Assembly (NCBI GenBank): GCA_002452745.1
Contig: DKFC01000005.1
Location: forward strand, 1-64,000
Direction of reading: 5' to 3'
Length of the DNA: 64,000 nucleotides
Source of the DNA: Firmicutes bacterium UBA6806
GTDB lineage: Bacteria; Bacillota; Clostridia; Peptostreptococcales; Acidaminobacteraceae
Part shown: piece after piece, positions 34,081 to 43,249 of the stretch
How positions within the stretch are numbered: position 1 is the stretch's first letter
Layout of the letters: each line of letters starts with the position of its first letter
Made by a program: the position numbers and the translations under genes
The notes under the pieces: generated by a model
Databases searched by the model: none
What the model was told of the DNA's origin: nothing
Seen by the model: only the letters and a program-made list of their open reading frames with translations

Positions 34081-35370
34081 ATGAAGAAAGAGATTAAAGG
34101 CAACTGGTACAAATTGGACAATGCAGGGAAACTATATCCTTCCATAGCCTCCTCACGTGTATCCACTTTTTTTAGGCTCACAGCTGTTTTAAAAGAAGTG
34201 GTGGACGTAGATATCCTCCAAGCGGCACTGGATATAAGTGCTTTAAAATTTCAAGTTTTCAATGTGAAACTTAGACGTGGCGTGTTTTGGTATTATTTTG
34301 AAAAATCAAAAGTCCCCCCTATCGTTCATCTTGAACGATACTATCCGTGTACATCAACAGACCTTAGAAATAGTCAGCCAGTTCCCTTTAAGATTCTCTA
34401 CTTTGAAAATCGCATTCATTTGGAGATATCACATGCTGTTTCAGATGGTGCTGGAGGGATGGTTTTTTTGAAGGATATTTTAAAGAACTACTACGCTCTT
34501 TTAAATGGAGAAAAACCTAAAAAGAGCCCTCAAATTGGTGCAGATGATTCAGAAGGCGCTCTATCCAAGTACGAAGAAGATGCCTTCAAAGAATACTATG
34601 AAAAAAAGATTCCTTTGCCAACCAAAATTGAGAAGGCATATCACTTTCCCTTTAAATTAATTGAAAAAGGAGAATACAGAATTACCAGTGGCACTTTTTC
34701 TGCTGAGGAGTTTAAGAAACTATCGAAGAAGTATAATACTTCTCCGACAAAATTGCTATTGTGTTTGTATTTTGAAACCATTCAAACTTTTGTCAGAGGG
34801 ATTCCAAATTTAAAGCAAAAAGAACTCAAACCAATTATTATCAACATGCCTGTGAATTTAAGAACAATTTTTCCTTCGGAAACGCTTCGAAATTTTTTTA
34901 TCAGTGTGACGCCCAGTATTGACTTGAGGCTGGGAGATTACAGCAGAGAGGAAATTTTAAAATATCTAGATCACTATTTTGCGCTTAGTTTAGACCCTAA
35001 ACATCTTAAACGATATATATCGAGGAACTTTAGAAATGAGCTCTTTTGGCATGTGAGATTGATTCCGCTAGTGATCAAGAATCTGATGATGCCAATTATA
35101 TACAACTACTATGGAGAAAGCAGCTATACCAGCAGTTTATCTAACCTTGGAACGGTAAAGATTGAGGATGCTTATGGCGATATTATAGAGCGAATGGAAG
35201 TACTGCCTCCACCGAGTGAAGGCAATATCGTAAAGGCAACTGTGATTACCTACAACAATCAAACGACAATTGCCTTTGGAAGCCTTACAGATGATCGAAT
35301 CATAGAGAGAGCTTTTTTTAGGAAGCTCAGAAAAGAAGGACTTGAAATTAAGATTGAGACCAACTATTAG
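34081..35370 (+). CDS. CoA-dependent acyltransferase (condensation-domain/alcohol acetyltransferase-like)
   Basis: About 429 residues with the chloramphenicol acetyltransferase/condensation fold. The HxxxDG active-site motif is HAVSDG near residue 118, and a LSNLGTV segment near 360 fits the second half of the fold. It resembles alcohol acetyltransferase-like proteins found in clostridia. The reaction is probably acyl transfer to an alcohol or amine; the substrate is unknown. ATG 34081 is preceded by AGGA at 34069-34072; ATG 34072 is an alternative. It is followed directly by a zinc-ribbon membrane protein, likely co-transcribed. Confidence 0.7.
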   Translation: MKKEIKGNWYKLDNAGKLYPSIASSRVSTFFRLTAVLKEVVDVDILQAALDISALKFQVFNVKLRRGVFWYYFEKSKVPPIVHLERYYPCTSTDLRNSQPVPFKILYFENRIHLEISHAVSDGAGGMVFLKDILKNYYALLNGEKPKKSPQIGADDSEGALSKYEEDAFKEYYEKKIPLPTKIEKAYHFPFKLIEKGEYRITSGTFSAEEFKKLSKKYNTSPTKLLLCLYFETIQTFVRGIPNLKQKELKPIIINMPVNLRTIFPSETLRNFFISVTPSIDLRLGDYSREEILKYLDHYFALSLDPKHLKRYISRNFRNELFWHVRLIPLVIKNLMMPIIYNYYGESSYTSSLSNLGTVKIEDAYGDIIERMEVLPPPSEGNIVKATVITYNNQTTIAFGSLTDDRIIERAFFRKLRKEGLEIKIETNY

Positions 35371-35399
35371 ATTTGGACTTCAATGGAAAGGAGACTTAT

Positions 35400-36119
35400 A
35401 TGGCCTATTGCAGTCAATGCGGCGTAAAACTGGAAGAACATATTGAAGTGTGTCCACTCTGTGATTATCGCGTCCCAGAGGACCTCGTCAATCAGCAGAA
35501 AAAACAGCCCGCATATCCCAATCCCATAAATGCCTATGAACGGCAAAGTTATGTAACGAGAAATAAAATTTTTTACACGTATTTTATGATTAGCTTAGCG
35601 GCTATGTCCATATTACTTGTGCTCAACTCGCTCATTAGACCGACACATAAGATATTTCAATACAGTGTAATTTGTATTGTGGCATCCAACATCGTGGTGT
35701 TTTTACTGCTCGGTTATATAAAACGGGTTGATAGAATCTTTTTGGGACTTGGACTGATGACAGTTTTTTTAACCTTGATGCTGGACAGCATAGATGCCAA
35801 AATGACTTGGTCGTTGACCTATGCCGCCCCAATCACGGTTGCCAGTACAGCTGTTTTTATGATTGTCTCTAGAAAGTATGCAAAAGGAGCTCATACAAAC
35901 CACTTTATTTTCGTCCCTGTTTATATCTGTATAGCACTTGCTATTTTACTGCCTATAATTGAGATTATTATCGCCCTTAATATTATTCACAAAGTGCACT
36001 TGAGCTGGTCGCTGATATCGACAATTTCACTCCTTGCCTTTTCAGGGATTGTGGCGGGACTTTATTTTCAAATGCCAGAGTATATCAAAGAAAGAATCAT
36101 ACGCCTCTTCCATGTTTAA
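35400..36119 (+). CDS. Zinc-ribbon, six-helix membrane protein (DUF6320-like)
   Basis: A 239-residue protein with an N-terminal zinc ribbon (CSQCG and CPLCD, four cysteines spaced 2-15-2) followed by six hydrophobic helices from about 55 to 228. The pattern fits DUF6320, which I recall as a frequent neighbour of the acyltransferase above. It may anchor or serve the acyltransferase at the membrane. AAGGAG at 35389-35394 sets ATG 35400, although the frame starts earlier at 35373. Function not known. Confidence 0.65.
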   Translation: MAYCSQCGVKLEEHIEVCPLCDYRVPEDLVNQQKKQPAYPNPINAYERQSYVTRNKIFYTYFMISLAAMSILLVLNSLIRPTHKIFQYSVICIVASNIVVFLLLGYIKRVDRIFLGLGLMTVFLTLMLDSIDAKMTWSLTYAAPITVASTAVFMIVSRKYAKGAHTNHFIFVPVYICIALAILLPIIEIIIALNIIHKVHLSWSLISTISLLAFSGIVAGLYFQMPEYIKERIIRLFHV

Positions 36120-36130
36120 GGAACGGATGT

Positions 36131-36874
36131 TTAAAGTCTACTGTTGTTTATGGTTTGATAAAAGATATGGCTGTAAAGATCTGCGCCTTTTGCATTGAGG
36201 TGAACGCCATCAATTGTCAGGTTAAGGCTTCTTTCATCACTGAGTTCAGCAGCGCCATCAACTGAAATATGATTGTGAGCATCTTTGAAGAAGGCACTAA
36301 AGTAGTCATCAAGCAGATATGAAGACTGCACATGCTCCCCTAAAAAGTGATCGAAGATTTCAGCAATTTCGATAATTGTAACTGGAGACGATGTGGACTG
36401 ATTAAATTCAGACACAAGTCTCCTTATTTTTTGGTTATATAGCTTTCGCTTGATGTTCGTTAGAGCTGACAAATCTTCATTTATACAAGAAAGAGTTGTG
36501 ACAAATAATTTTGCATCACATATTTTTTGAATGGCTTTAAGCGTTGACGTATATGTTTGCTTAAAGATTTCAGGATCTTTTATCGGAATACTGCCCCTAG
36601 TTTTAAGAGAAAAGGCAGTGAGCTTGAACCGAATATCCTGTTCCTCAAAAGTGGGCACTAAAATATCATTATGGCCTGCTTCCAATATTACAATGTCATA
36701 ATGAGGGTTTAATTTAAGGTGCTCTAAGAGCCGGTTGCCAATTCCGATGATGGTGTCGCCTCCCAGTCCCAAATTTATGAGTTCATCATCTGGCATCATT
36801 TCTTGAAGCCGCTTAAGATAACTGATGCCTGTGATGCCTTCGGTGATACTGTCTCCAGCAACTAGAATTTTCAT
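36131..36874 (-). CDS. GDSL/SGNH-family hydrolase
   Basis: A 247-residue SGNH hydrolase with the catalytic Ser9 in GDSITEG, the oxyanion Gly in GLGGDT (block II), GHND (block III) and a C-terminal DGVHLNAKG carrying the Asp-His pair. These esterases act on lipids, acetylated sugars or other esters. No signal peptide is seen, so it is cytoplasmic. It overlaps the next gene by four bases and belongs to the three-gene operon 36131-38253. Substrate unknown. Confidence 0.88.
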   Translation of the reverse strand: MKILVAGDSITEGITGISYLKRLQEMMPDDELINLGLGGDTIIGIGNRLLEHLKLNPHYDIVILEAGHNDILVPTFEEQDIRFKLTAFSLKTRGSIPIKDPEIFKQTYTSTLKAIQKICDAKLFVTTLSCINEDLSALTNIKRKLYNQKIRRLVSEFNQSTSSPVTIIEIAEIFDHFLGEHVQSSYLLDDYFSAFFKDAHNHISVDGAAELSDERSLNLTIDGVHLNAKGADLYSHIFYQTINNSRL

Positions 36875-37434
36875 ACGTCACTCCACTCCTGTCTCAATAA
36901 GCTAAACATGTTTAAGTCCTGATAAATATCTCTAAAATAAGCATATTGTCTCAAGAGCCCTTCAAATTTAAAGTGATTTTTAAGGGCAATCCCTTCACTG
37001 GCTTGATTTTCAGGGTAAATTAAGACTTCTATTCGGTTGAGATCAAAGACACTAAATCCCCAAGTGATAATGGCTTTTAATGCCTCATCCATATACCCTT
37101 GCCTCCAAAACACCTCGTTTAATTCATATCCCATTTCTGCTCTAGAAGACATCTCACTGAAACCATGATATCCGCAAGTGCCAATTAATTTGCCGTTGGA
37201 CTTTAGATACATCCCCCACCGGATAGAACGCCTAGCGGCAAAACTTTCGTTAAAACGCTGGATAAACCACGCAGCGTCCTTATATTCTGTTAATGCATAC
37301 ATTCCATATAGAACCATGACATTTTCCGAAGAAAAGATTTCATAAAAATCTTTTAAGTGTACGGGTTCGATTCGCCCGAGAAAGAGTCTCTCTGTCTCTA
37401 GAACCGGGAATTGACTAAATATATTTGTGTTCAT
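36871..37434 (-). CDS. GNAT acetyltransferase, RimJ/RimL type
   Basis: A 187-residue GNAT of the ribosomal-protein or small-molecule N-acetyltransferase group. LETERLFLGRIEPVHL starts the fold, GTCGYHGF and EMGYELNEVFWRQGYMDEAL hold the acetyl-CoA loop, and RIEVLIYPENQAS the final strands. Start has AGAGG upstream. It sits between a metallo-hydrolase and a GDSL hydrolase in one operon, overlapping the latter. Acceptor molecule unknown. Confidence 0.88.
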   Translation of the reverse strand: MNTNIFSQFPVLETERLFLGRIEPVHLKDFYEIFSSENVMVLYGMYALTEYKDAAWFIQRFNESFAARRSIRWGMYLKSNGKLIGTCGYHGFSEMSSRAEMGYELNEVFWRQGYMDEALKAIITWGFSVFDLNRIEVLIYPENQASEGIALKNHFKFEGLLRQYAYFRDIYQDLNMFSLLRQEWSDV

Positions 37435-37443
37435 ATAAACCTC

Positions 37444-38253
37444 TTACTCTGAGTATTTGAAACCTGTAAAGGCATAGTGGACGTTGAGTGAAAGATTGGA
37501 TCTAAGTTTAAAATAGCCCTCTATGCCAGTGCAGTGATTGACAAATAAATTTTTGACATTTAGTGAATCAAATTGATTGAGGTATCCATCAATCTCGTTT
37601 AAAATACCCGTATTAATGTGCATGCCTCCAGCAACCGTTTCGATTGGAGCGCCAGAAAGCGCTTCAGAAGCAGTTTTAATGATATTTAGAATGCCCTTAT
37701 GGGAGCATCCAGTGAACAAGTGATTTTTTCCTGACTCCTCTATCAACATAAAGAGCTCATCTTGGAATGGATCGGAAACATAATGGTTGTCGATTTTTAT
37801 AAATAAGGATTCATTAGATGAAAAACTGTCACGATATTGACAAATGTCGGCCATCAGCCAGACTCCAGGTGCAATCTCTGTATCCTCATCTATGAAGATA
37901 AACTCATTGGGATAATCGGATATCTTTTTTTGTAGCTTAAAGCCAATGGACTTATAATCTTTCCTAAATTTGTCCTCAATTGCTTTGGATTTCATAAAGA
38001 CCTTTGCTTTGGAGTTAATGGATAAAAATGATTCCAAGCCACCACAGTGGTCATAATGGCCGTGACTCAATACCACGTAGTCCACAGTCTCCAAGTCTTC
38101 ATCTAAATATTCTGCATTTTTTAAAATTGCACCTGTCTGACCTGTGTCAAACAGAATGGTCTTGTTGTGGGCTTTTACGAGGAATGAAAGACCATGCTCG
38201 GCAGTTAAGACCTCGCCGTAGACGATATTGTCAATTAGGGTTGTAAACTCCAC
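37444..38253 (-). CDS. Metallo-beta-lactamase fold hydrolase
   Basis: A 269-residue MBL-fold protein with SHGHYDHCGG (HxHxDH motif) near residues 63-72 and further metal histidines in FTGCSHKG and NHCTG. Similar proteins are annotated as relatives of the dihydropterin beta-ribofuranosylaminobenzene phosphate synthase group, with unknown physiological function. The start is GTG at 38251-38253, with an AAGGAAGGG site six bases upstream; no ATG fits. It opens the operon with the GNAT and GDSL genes. Confidence 0.83.
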   Translation of the reverse strand: MEFTTLIDNIVYGEVLTAEHGLSFLVKAHNKTILFDTGQTGAILKNAEYLDEDLETVDYVVLSHGHYDHCGGLESFLSINSKAKVFMKSKAIEDKFRKDYKSIGFKLQKKISDYPNEFIFIDEDTEIAPGVWLMADICQYRDSFSSNESLFIKIDNHYVSDPFQDELFMLIEESGKNHLFTGCSHKGILNIIKTASEALSGAPIETVAGGMHINTGILNEIDGYLNQFDSLNVKNLFVNHCTGIEGYFKLRSNLSLNVHYAFTGFKYSE

Positions 38254-38390
38254 AGTTATCCCTTCCTTCTAATTGGATTTTATAAAGTACTCAACACTAC
38301 TATTTTAACACACATACTGAATTAGAGAACAGAAAACTTCGCCTGTTGAATGGATAGTCTATCATGAGGACTTTTGACAATTGCAAATAT

Positions 38391-38424
38391 AAAAAAACAG
38401 GTACTCACTGAGAATACCTGTTTT
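38391..38424 (-). terminator. Terminator of the chemoreceptor gene
   Basis: CAGGTA at 38398-38403 pairs with 38415-38420, extended by A-T pairs, and seven A at 38391-38397 give a T tract on the minus strand. Confidence 0.8.
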
Positions 38425-38445
38425 GGAAACCTTGCAATTAATAAC

Positions 38446-40167
38446 TTATAGCTTATATTTGTTGATTTGGTCATTGAGCTGTATGACCATTTCTGAAAGC
38501 GTATCGAGACTTGCCGTAATCTCTTCAACATTAGCACTTTCTTCTTGTGAAGCAGCATTTATGTTTTCAATATTTGATGCATTTTCATGTGACAAGTTGT
38601 TGATAGAAAGAGTTTCACGAGAAATCGAATCGTGAATCTCGTTGATTCGATTGATTTTTCCACTTAGTTTTGCCACACTTCCAATAATTGAATCAATGAG
38701 TTTTTCAGTTTCAGAGTATTGAGAAATAGTTGCTTCTATTTGCTGATTTGATTTGACGAGTAGTTCCCTATTGACGTTTGTGACATCATTTGATTCTCTA
38801 ATTTCATTTAATACGCCTTTGATGATTTCGTCAATTTCCGCTACGGCTTGGCTGGACTCTTCTGCCAGTTTTCTGATTTCTTCCGCAACAACGGCAAATC
38901 CTCTTCCCTGTTCTCCGGCTCTTGCCGCTTCAATTGAAGCGTTTAAAGCCAGAAGATTTGTTTGCGCGGCAATGCTTCTAATCGTTTCGATGATTCCGAG
39001 GATTAACCCTGATTTTTCGTATAAATCCGTCATCTTATCGTTTAGAGTATTGAAGCCGACTTCAGTCTCCACAAATTGGGCTTTCATTTGACCCATTTGA
39101 CCATTAGCGGATTCCGTACTTCTTTGAACTTGCTCTCCAGCAGTGGCTGCTGATGCAATTGAGAGGGTCATATCTTCAACACTGGTTGATAAAACGCTGC
39201 TGTCCTTGGCTAAAGTATCCATCATTCTAACTTGAGCGTCTATATTTTCAGCTGTAACGCCTAGAGCCGCAGTGGTTTCTTCGATCATGCCAGAAATGTT
39301 GTGACTTGACTCCTGCACAATATTAAAATTGTTGGTGATATTGTCAGAGATTTGGGCGACGTCCCTCAGCAGATTTCGATTGTTTTCTCTCAGTTCAGAC
39401 ATGGCTTCAGCCAAGAGTTTAAACTCTCCTTTATAGTCTGTTGTAACTTCATTTGACAGATCAAAGTTTGCCAGTTTATTACAGTCATCTACAAGATATT
39501 TTATAGGTCTTAAAGCTCTGTTGATGAGCAGCGTCAAGATGATGCCGATGACAATAAGCGAAAGCAGTGTCAGCAAGATGATAAAGATAAATGTATCGAC
39601 GGTTTCCTTCATTTCATCTGTCACATCAAAGTCGGCGCCAATATAGGCGATTACTTCATTTGAATTGTTTAATACAGGAAAATAATTAGCAAATAGGAGT
39701 TCATCGCCAAGCTTTTCGAAAGAACCGTAAATGGGCTGTTTGCTAGCTGTGATTTGGTCATAATATGATGCATAGTCCGACTCGACTGCCTCAAAGAGTC
39801 CAGCACTATTTTCAGAACTCGACAGGCCATCTGCCAAATACACATATTCGCCATCTTTTTTTATGACAATGTGAACAAATTTTGCTGCTGAAGCATCTCG
39901 AATTGTAACGAGGTTGTTCTTGAGATTTTGATAGGATTCAGATGTCTCTGAATTGCTTGTGAGAATATTATCAAGAATATCTTGATTAAATTTATTCTCA
40001 ACAGCAGTTGCCGCACCAGATGCAACTGATTTCATGCGCTTTCCAAGCGAATCGTTCAGGGAATAGTACGTTGTACTTGAGGTGAACACAAGTAAGAGCA
40101 AGATGAGAAGAAGAGCAATTCGGACAATTTTTGTACTGATTTTATTTTTGATCTTTTGATGGACCAT
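38446..40167 (-). CDS. Methyl-accepting chemotaxis protein
   Basis: A 573-residue chemoreceptor: transmembrane helix at about 13-35, extracytoplasmic sensor (about 40-190) with a PYGSFEKLGDELLFANYFPV-like Cache-type core, second helix (190-214), HAMP (215-265) and a long coiled signalling domain whose hairpin tip carries ARAGEQGRGFAVVAEEIRKLAEES. It would signal to CheA/CheW and thus to the flagellar motor. No che genes are nearby. AGGAGG precedes the ATG. The ligand is unknown. Confidence 0.92.
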   Translation of the reverse strand: MVHQKIKNKISTKIVRIALLLILLLLVFTSSTTYYSLNDSLGKRMKSVASGAATAVENKFNQDILDNILTSNSETSESYQNLKNNLVTIRDASAAKFVHIVIKKDGEYVYLADGLSSSENSAGLFEAVESDYASYYDQITASKQPIYGSFEKLGDELLFANYFPVLNNSNEVIAYIGADFDVTDEMKETVDTFIFIILLTLLSLIVIGIILTLLINRALRPIKYLVDDCNKLANFDLSNEVTTDYKGEFKLLAEAMSELRENNRNLLRDVAQISDNITNNFNIVQESSHNISGMIEETTAALGVTAENIDAQVRMMDTLAKDSSVLSTSVEDMTLSIASAATAGEQVQRSTESANGQMGQMKAQFVETEVGFNTLNDKMTDLYEKSGLILGIIETIRSIAAQTNLLALNASIEAARAGEQGRGFAVVAEEIRKLAEESSQAVAEIDEIIKGVLNEIRESNDVTNVNRELLVKSNQQIEATISQYSETEKLIDSIIGSVAKLSGKINRINEIHDSISRETLSINNLSHENASNIENINAASQEESANVEEITASLDTLSEMVIQLNDQINKYKL

Positions 40168-40376
40168 AAGTTCGCCTCCTATATTTCTATGATAATCTTA
40201 TAACAGAATATCATAGGAATATAAAAAAAAGATTAAAAAAATTCTTAAATATTTGCGTGGAAATGTAAACAAATTATGATGATTTCCAGCTGACAGACAT
40301 CTTTTGAAAATTTTTAATCTCGCGTGCTTTCATCAGATAAAAACTATGGAAATTCAGTTCAATTCTTACCAGAAAC

Positions 40377-41522
40377 TTAAATGCCACTGTCTTCCCTATG
40401 GGACGTGAGTAGAAAACCACTGGTAAGTGCTGTAAAAGGTGCCACAGTAATAAGACCAAAACTGCCAATGAGTGTGTGCAGGATTTCAGAAGAGACGTAT
40501 TTTAAATTTAAAATGTTGACAATGGGTGTTCCCTGAGCCATAAAGACCATTAAGAGTGCAATATAACCGCCAGAGTAAGCCAACAGCAAAGTGGTGGTCA
40601 TGGTTCCCATGATGGCTCTTCCCACCGTCATTCCCGATAAAATGGCCTCTTTTCGTGAAAGTGACGGATTTTTTTCGATGAGTTCGTTCACTGCGGAAGT
40701 GATGTCTACAGCTACATCCATAAGTGCTCCAGAAGAGGCGATAAAAATACTGGCAATGAAAATATTTGTCAGATGTAAGTGCTGATAGCCTGAGTAAAGA
40801 AGGCTTTCTGAATAGCTCATAACAGCACCGTGAATTTTAAAGAGATTGACAAATACTACAGATAAAGTTGCAGTGAGAACAGTTCCGAGAGTTGAGCCGA
40901 GAATAGCCGCAAGGGCTTTTTTATCAAATCCATATACCATGGAAATAATCGCTATGGTGAGGAGAATGACGACGAAAAGTGCAATGACAATGGGATTGTA
41001 GCCAATGAGAAAAGAAGGAATCAATATCTTCCAAATCATTAAAACAGTCACGACAAATGATAAAATCGCTCTAACACCCACTGGCCCTGCAAATGCAACT
41101 AAGGTCAGACCAAAAATAACCACGAGAACTAATTCTAAATTCAATCTGTAATGGTCGATTAAATTGATGTGCTTGATGCCCGTGGTATCGTAATCAATAA
41201 CACAGAAAACTTTATCACCAGGCACATATATTTTGTCAAATTCCAGTTTGCCCATAAGAAGGTTTGTCCCTTCAAATTGCTGCCCTTTAAACCGACCAGA
41301 TTGAAGCATTACGATACAGGTCTGCTCTCCTGTTTGAATAATGCCAGATTGTCTAATCTCAGAATTCTCAACAGAGAGAACCTTGGCGGCGACTCTTTCT
41401 GTCTGATCGTATAATGCCTGATGATAAGGATTTGGGATCAGCAATAGAAAAATTGCCAATCCCAATGTAAACAAAGTCGGTAGAATTTGATGTTTGCTCT
41501 TTAATAAGAACTTACTTAACAT
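40377..41522 (-). CDS. YibE/F family membrane protein
   Basis: A 381-residue polytopic protein: first helix at about 14-33, an extracytoplasmic part (about 40-125), then six or seven helices to the C-terminus. The segments YSGYQHLHLTNIF and SSGALMDVAVDITSAVNEL are characteristic. In Lactococcus, YibE/F proteins have been linked to export or stress; the substrate is unknown. Its start overlaps the 3' end of the alkaline phosphatase gene by 11 bp, with GAAGG inside that gene as its ribosome site, so translation is coupled. Confidence 0.82.
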   Translation of the reverse strand: MLSKFLLKSKHQILPTLFTLGLAIFLLLIPNPYHQALYDQTERVAAKVLSVENSEIRQSGIIQTGEQTCIVMLQSGRFKGQQFEGTNLLMGKLEFDKIYVPGDKVFCVIDYDTTGIKHINLIDHYRLNLELVLVVIFGLTLVAFAGPVGVRAILSFVVTVLMIWKILIPSFLIGYNPIVIALFVVILLTIAIISMVYGFDKKALAAILGSTLGTVLTATLSVVFVNLFKIHGAVMSYSESLLYSGYQHLHLTNIFIASIFIASSGALMDVAVDITSAVNELIEKNPSLSRKEAILSGMTVGRAIMGTMTTTLLLAYSGGYIALLMVFMAQGTPIVNILNLKYVSSEILHTLIGSFGLITVAPFTALTSGFLLTSHREDSGI

Positions 41523-43023
41523 TTGTAAGAGCCTTCAATTTAACGAAGATGTCCGTATTGTCGTAATATCCGCCAAATAGAGTTGATCCCTTTCCTGTTG
41601 CAAAGACTGCTACTGGAATGCCAGTATGAGAGTAAGAAGTCCAGCCAATTCCCGATTTGTTGTTCAGCAGATGTGTAATGGTTACAGAAAGCGGTTCATA
41701 ACCACCATACAGAAGTTCTTCTTCCTCAGTGAGATTTCTGTCCGCAGACGGGAGCATGCTCATTTCATAGGCTGCTTTGAGCTTGCCGTATTCATAATCC
41801 GACAATACCATATTTGAATTGGAAGTTGCATTAGGATTATTGGCAGCCATAAGTCCAAAGTTTTTATAAATATCATTTAAAGCGATTTCAAAACTCGTCT
41901 TGCTGTTTCTAAAATCAGCAACCTTTTCATCATAGCTTTCATATGACACGGTTTGTTTTGAGAGCTGGTCGAGATATGTGCTGTACTTTGTCCCTGCAAA
42001 TCCGATGGTGAGTCCGCCAGTTTCGTGGTCACCTGTGACGATAATAAGTGTTTCATCTGGGTATTTTTCATAGAATTTAACAGCTTCTTGAACGGCATCG
42101 TTAAAAGCAACTGTGTCTTTAATGCTGGCCATTGCGTCGTTGGCATGGCATGCCCAGTCGATTTTTCCGCCTTCTACCATCATGAAAAATCCTGTCTCAT
42201 TGTATAGTGTGTCAATACCTTTTCTGGTGAAATCAGCCAGTGAAAGCTCGCCGTTTTTTCGGTCGATTTCATAAGGCATAGCACCATCAATCAATTCTGG
42301 GTTGATGGCAATAACCTTGTCATTTGCAGAGGTGAGTTTTAAAATATCATCTTTTGTATTTGCAATTTTATAGCCCTTTTCAGTTGCCAAATCCAAAATA
42401 TCCTTTTGTTTTCCGTCTTTTCCCTGTTGTTGAAGGAATCCCCCGCCTCCAAAATAGTTAAAGTCGCTGTTTACAAGTTCTTTTGCAATATCATAGTAGT
42501 TGCTTCTCGATGGTTGATGCGCATAAAATGCAGCTGGTGTTGCATGGTTGATTGGAACTGAAGACACTACGCCAATCTTATAGCCAAACTGCTTTTTGAG
42601 TTTTTCAGCAATGGTTTCGTAAGCGACTGTCTTTTGCTCATCCATATTGATGACACCGCTTAAAGTTTTATGTCCAGTGGAAATAGAGGTTGCAGTAGAT
42701 GCTGAGTCTGGACAAAATGAAGTTGAGTCAAAGGTCATGGCAGAACCTGTCACGGGAAATTCAGTAAATCCGAGGTTCTTGCTCTCCACTTTTTTGCCTT
42801 CGGTTGCAACTGCTCCAAGATAGTCGTTAGCAGATGTGAACTGAGGATAGCTCATGCCATCTCCAATAAAGAGAAAGATGTATTTTGGTGCGTTTCCGTT
42901 CCATGTGTTGTCAGTTGTTATGGCTTGAGATGCAGGTGTCATCATGGTAAAGGCAAAAGAGCCGCCAACCATAACAGACAGCGCAAGCGCTACTGACAGC
43001 AGTTTTTTGGTAAATGATTTCAT
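41512..43023 (-). CDS. Secreted alkaline phosphatase
   Basis: A 503-residue PhoA-superfamily enzyme. A signal peptide occupies 1-34 with an ASQA cleavage end. The metal and nucleophile motifs are IFLFIGDGMSY (Asp55), PDSAST with Ser107, VTGDHETGG and SYSHTGIPV. The enzyme cleaves phosphate monoesters outside the membrane to supply phosphate. GGGAGG precedes the ATG. It precedes the YibE/F protein in the same operon. No Pho box was looked for systematically. Confidence 0.93.
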   Translation of the reverse strand: MKSFTKKLLSVALALSVMVGGSFAFTMMTPASQAITTDNTWNGNAPKYIFLFIGDGMSYPQFTSANDYLGAVATEGKKVESKNLGFTEFPVTGSAMTFDSTSFCPDSASTATSISTGHKTLSGVINMDEQKTVAYETIAEKLKKQFGYKIGVVSSVPINHATPAAFYAHQPSRSNYYDIAKELVNSDFNYFGGGGFLQQQGKDGKQKDILDLATEKGYKIANTKDDILKLTSANDKVIAINPELIDGAMPYEIDRKNGELSLADFTRKGIDTLYNETGFFMMVEGGKIDWACHANDAMASIKDTVAFNDAVQEAVKFYEKYPDETLIIVTGDHETGGLTIGFAGTKYSTYLDQLSKQTVSYESYDEKVADFRNSKTSFEIALNDIYKNFGLMAANNPNATSNSNMVLSDYEYGKLKAAYEMSMLPSADRNLTEEEELLYGGYEPLSVTITHLLNNKSGIGWTSYSHTGIPVAVFATGKGSTLFGGYYDNTDIFVKLKALTNVK

Positions 43024-43163
43024 AGTTCCTCCCTAATTCGTTTTATAAGTATACTCTTGAAAGCCTGTTTGCTCTCCTAGATATCTTAAAAAAAACATGT
43101 TAGAAGCACATGGAATTCATGTAAAGTTTATGTTTGCATAAGTTAAATCTTCGTTGATAGGAT

Positions 43164-43203
43164 AAAAAACAACAGCGCACTGTATGACGTCAGTGCGCTG
43201 TTG
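43164..43203. terminator. Bidirectional-looking terminator after the nucleoside transporter operon
   Basis: A 13-bp perfect stem (43170-43182 with 43191-43203), 8-nt loop, and A run to the left (T run on the minus strand) with a CCTTTTT tract on the right. Its main use should be the minus-strand operon ending at 43250. Confidence 0.85.
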
Positions 43204-43249
43204 CCTTTTTATGGAATACTATGGAAAGTAAATGGCATAATAATTTGTT

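Noticed and set aside
33951..34181. Minus-strand ORF of 76 residues near the structured RNA candidate
   Set aside because: It overlaps the start of the acyltransferase gene on the other strand, has no clear ribosome site and no recognisable protein pattern.
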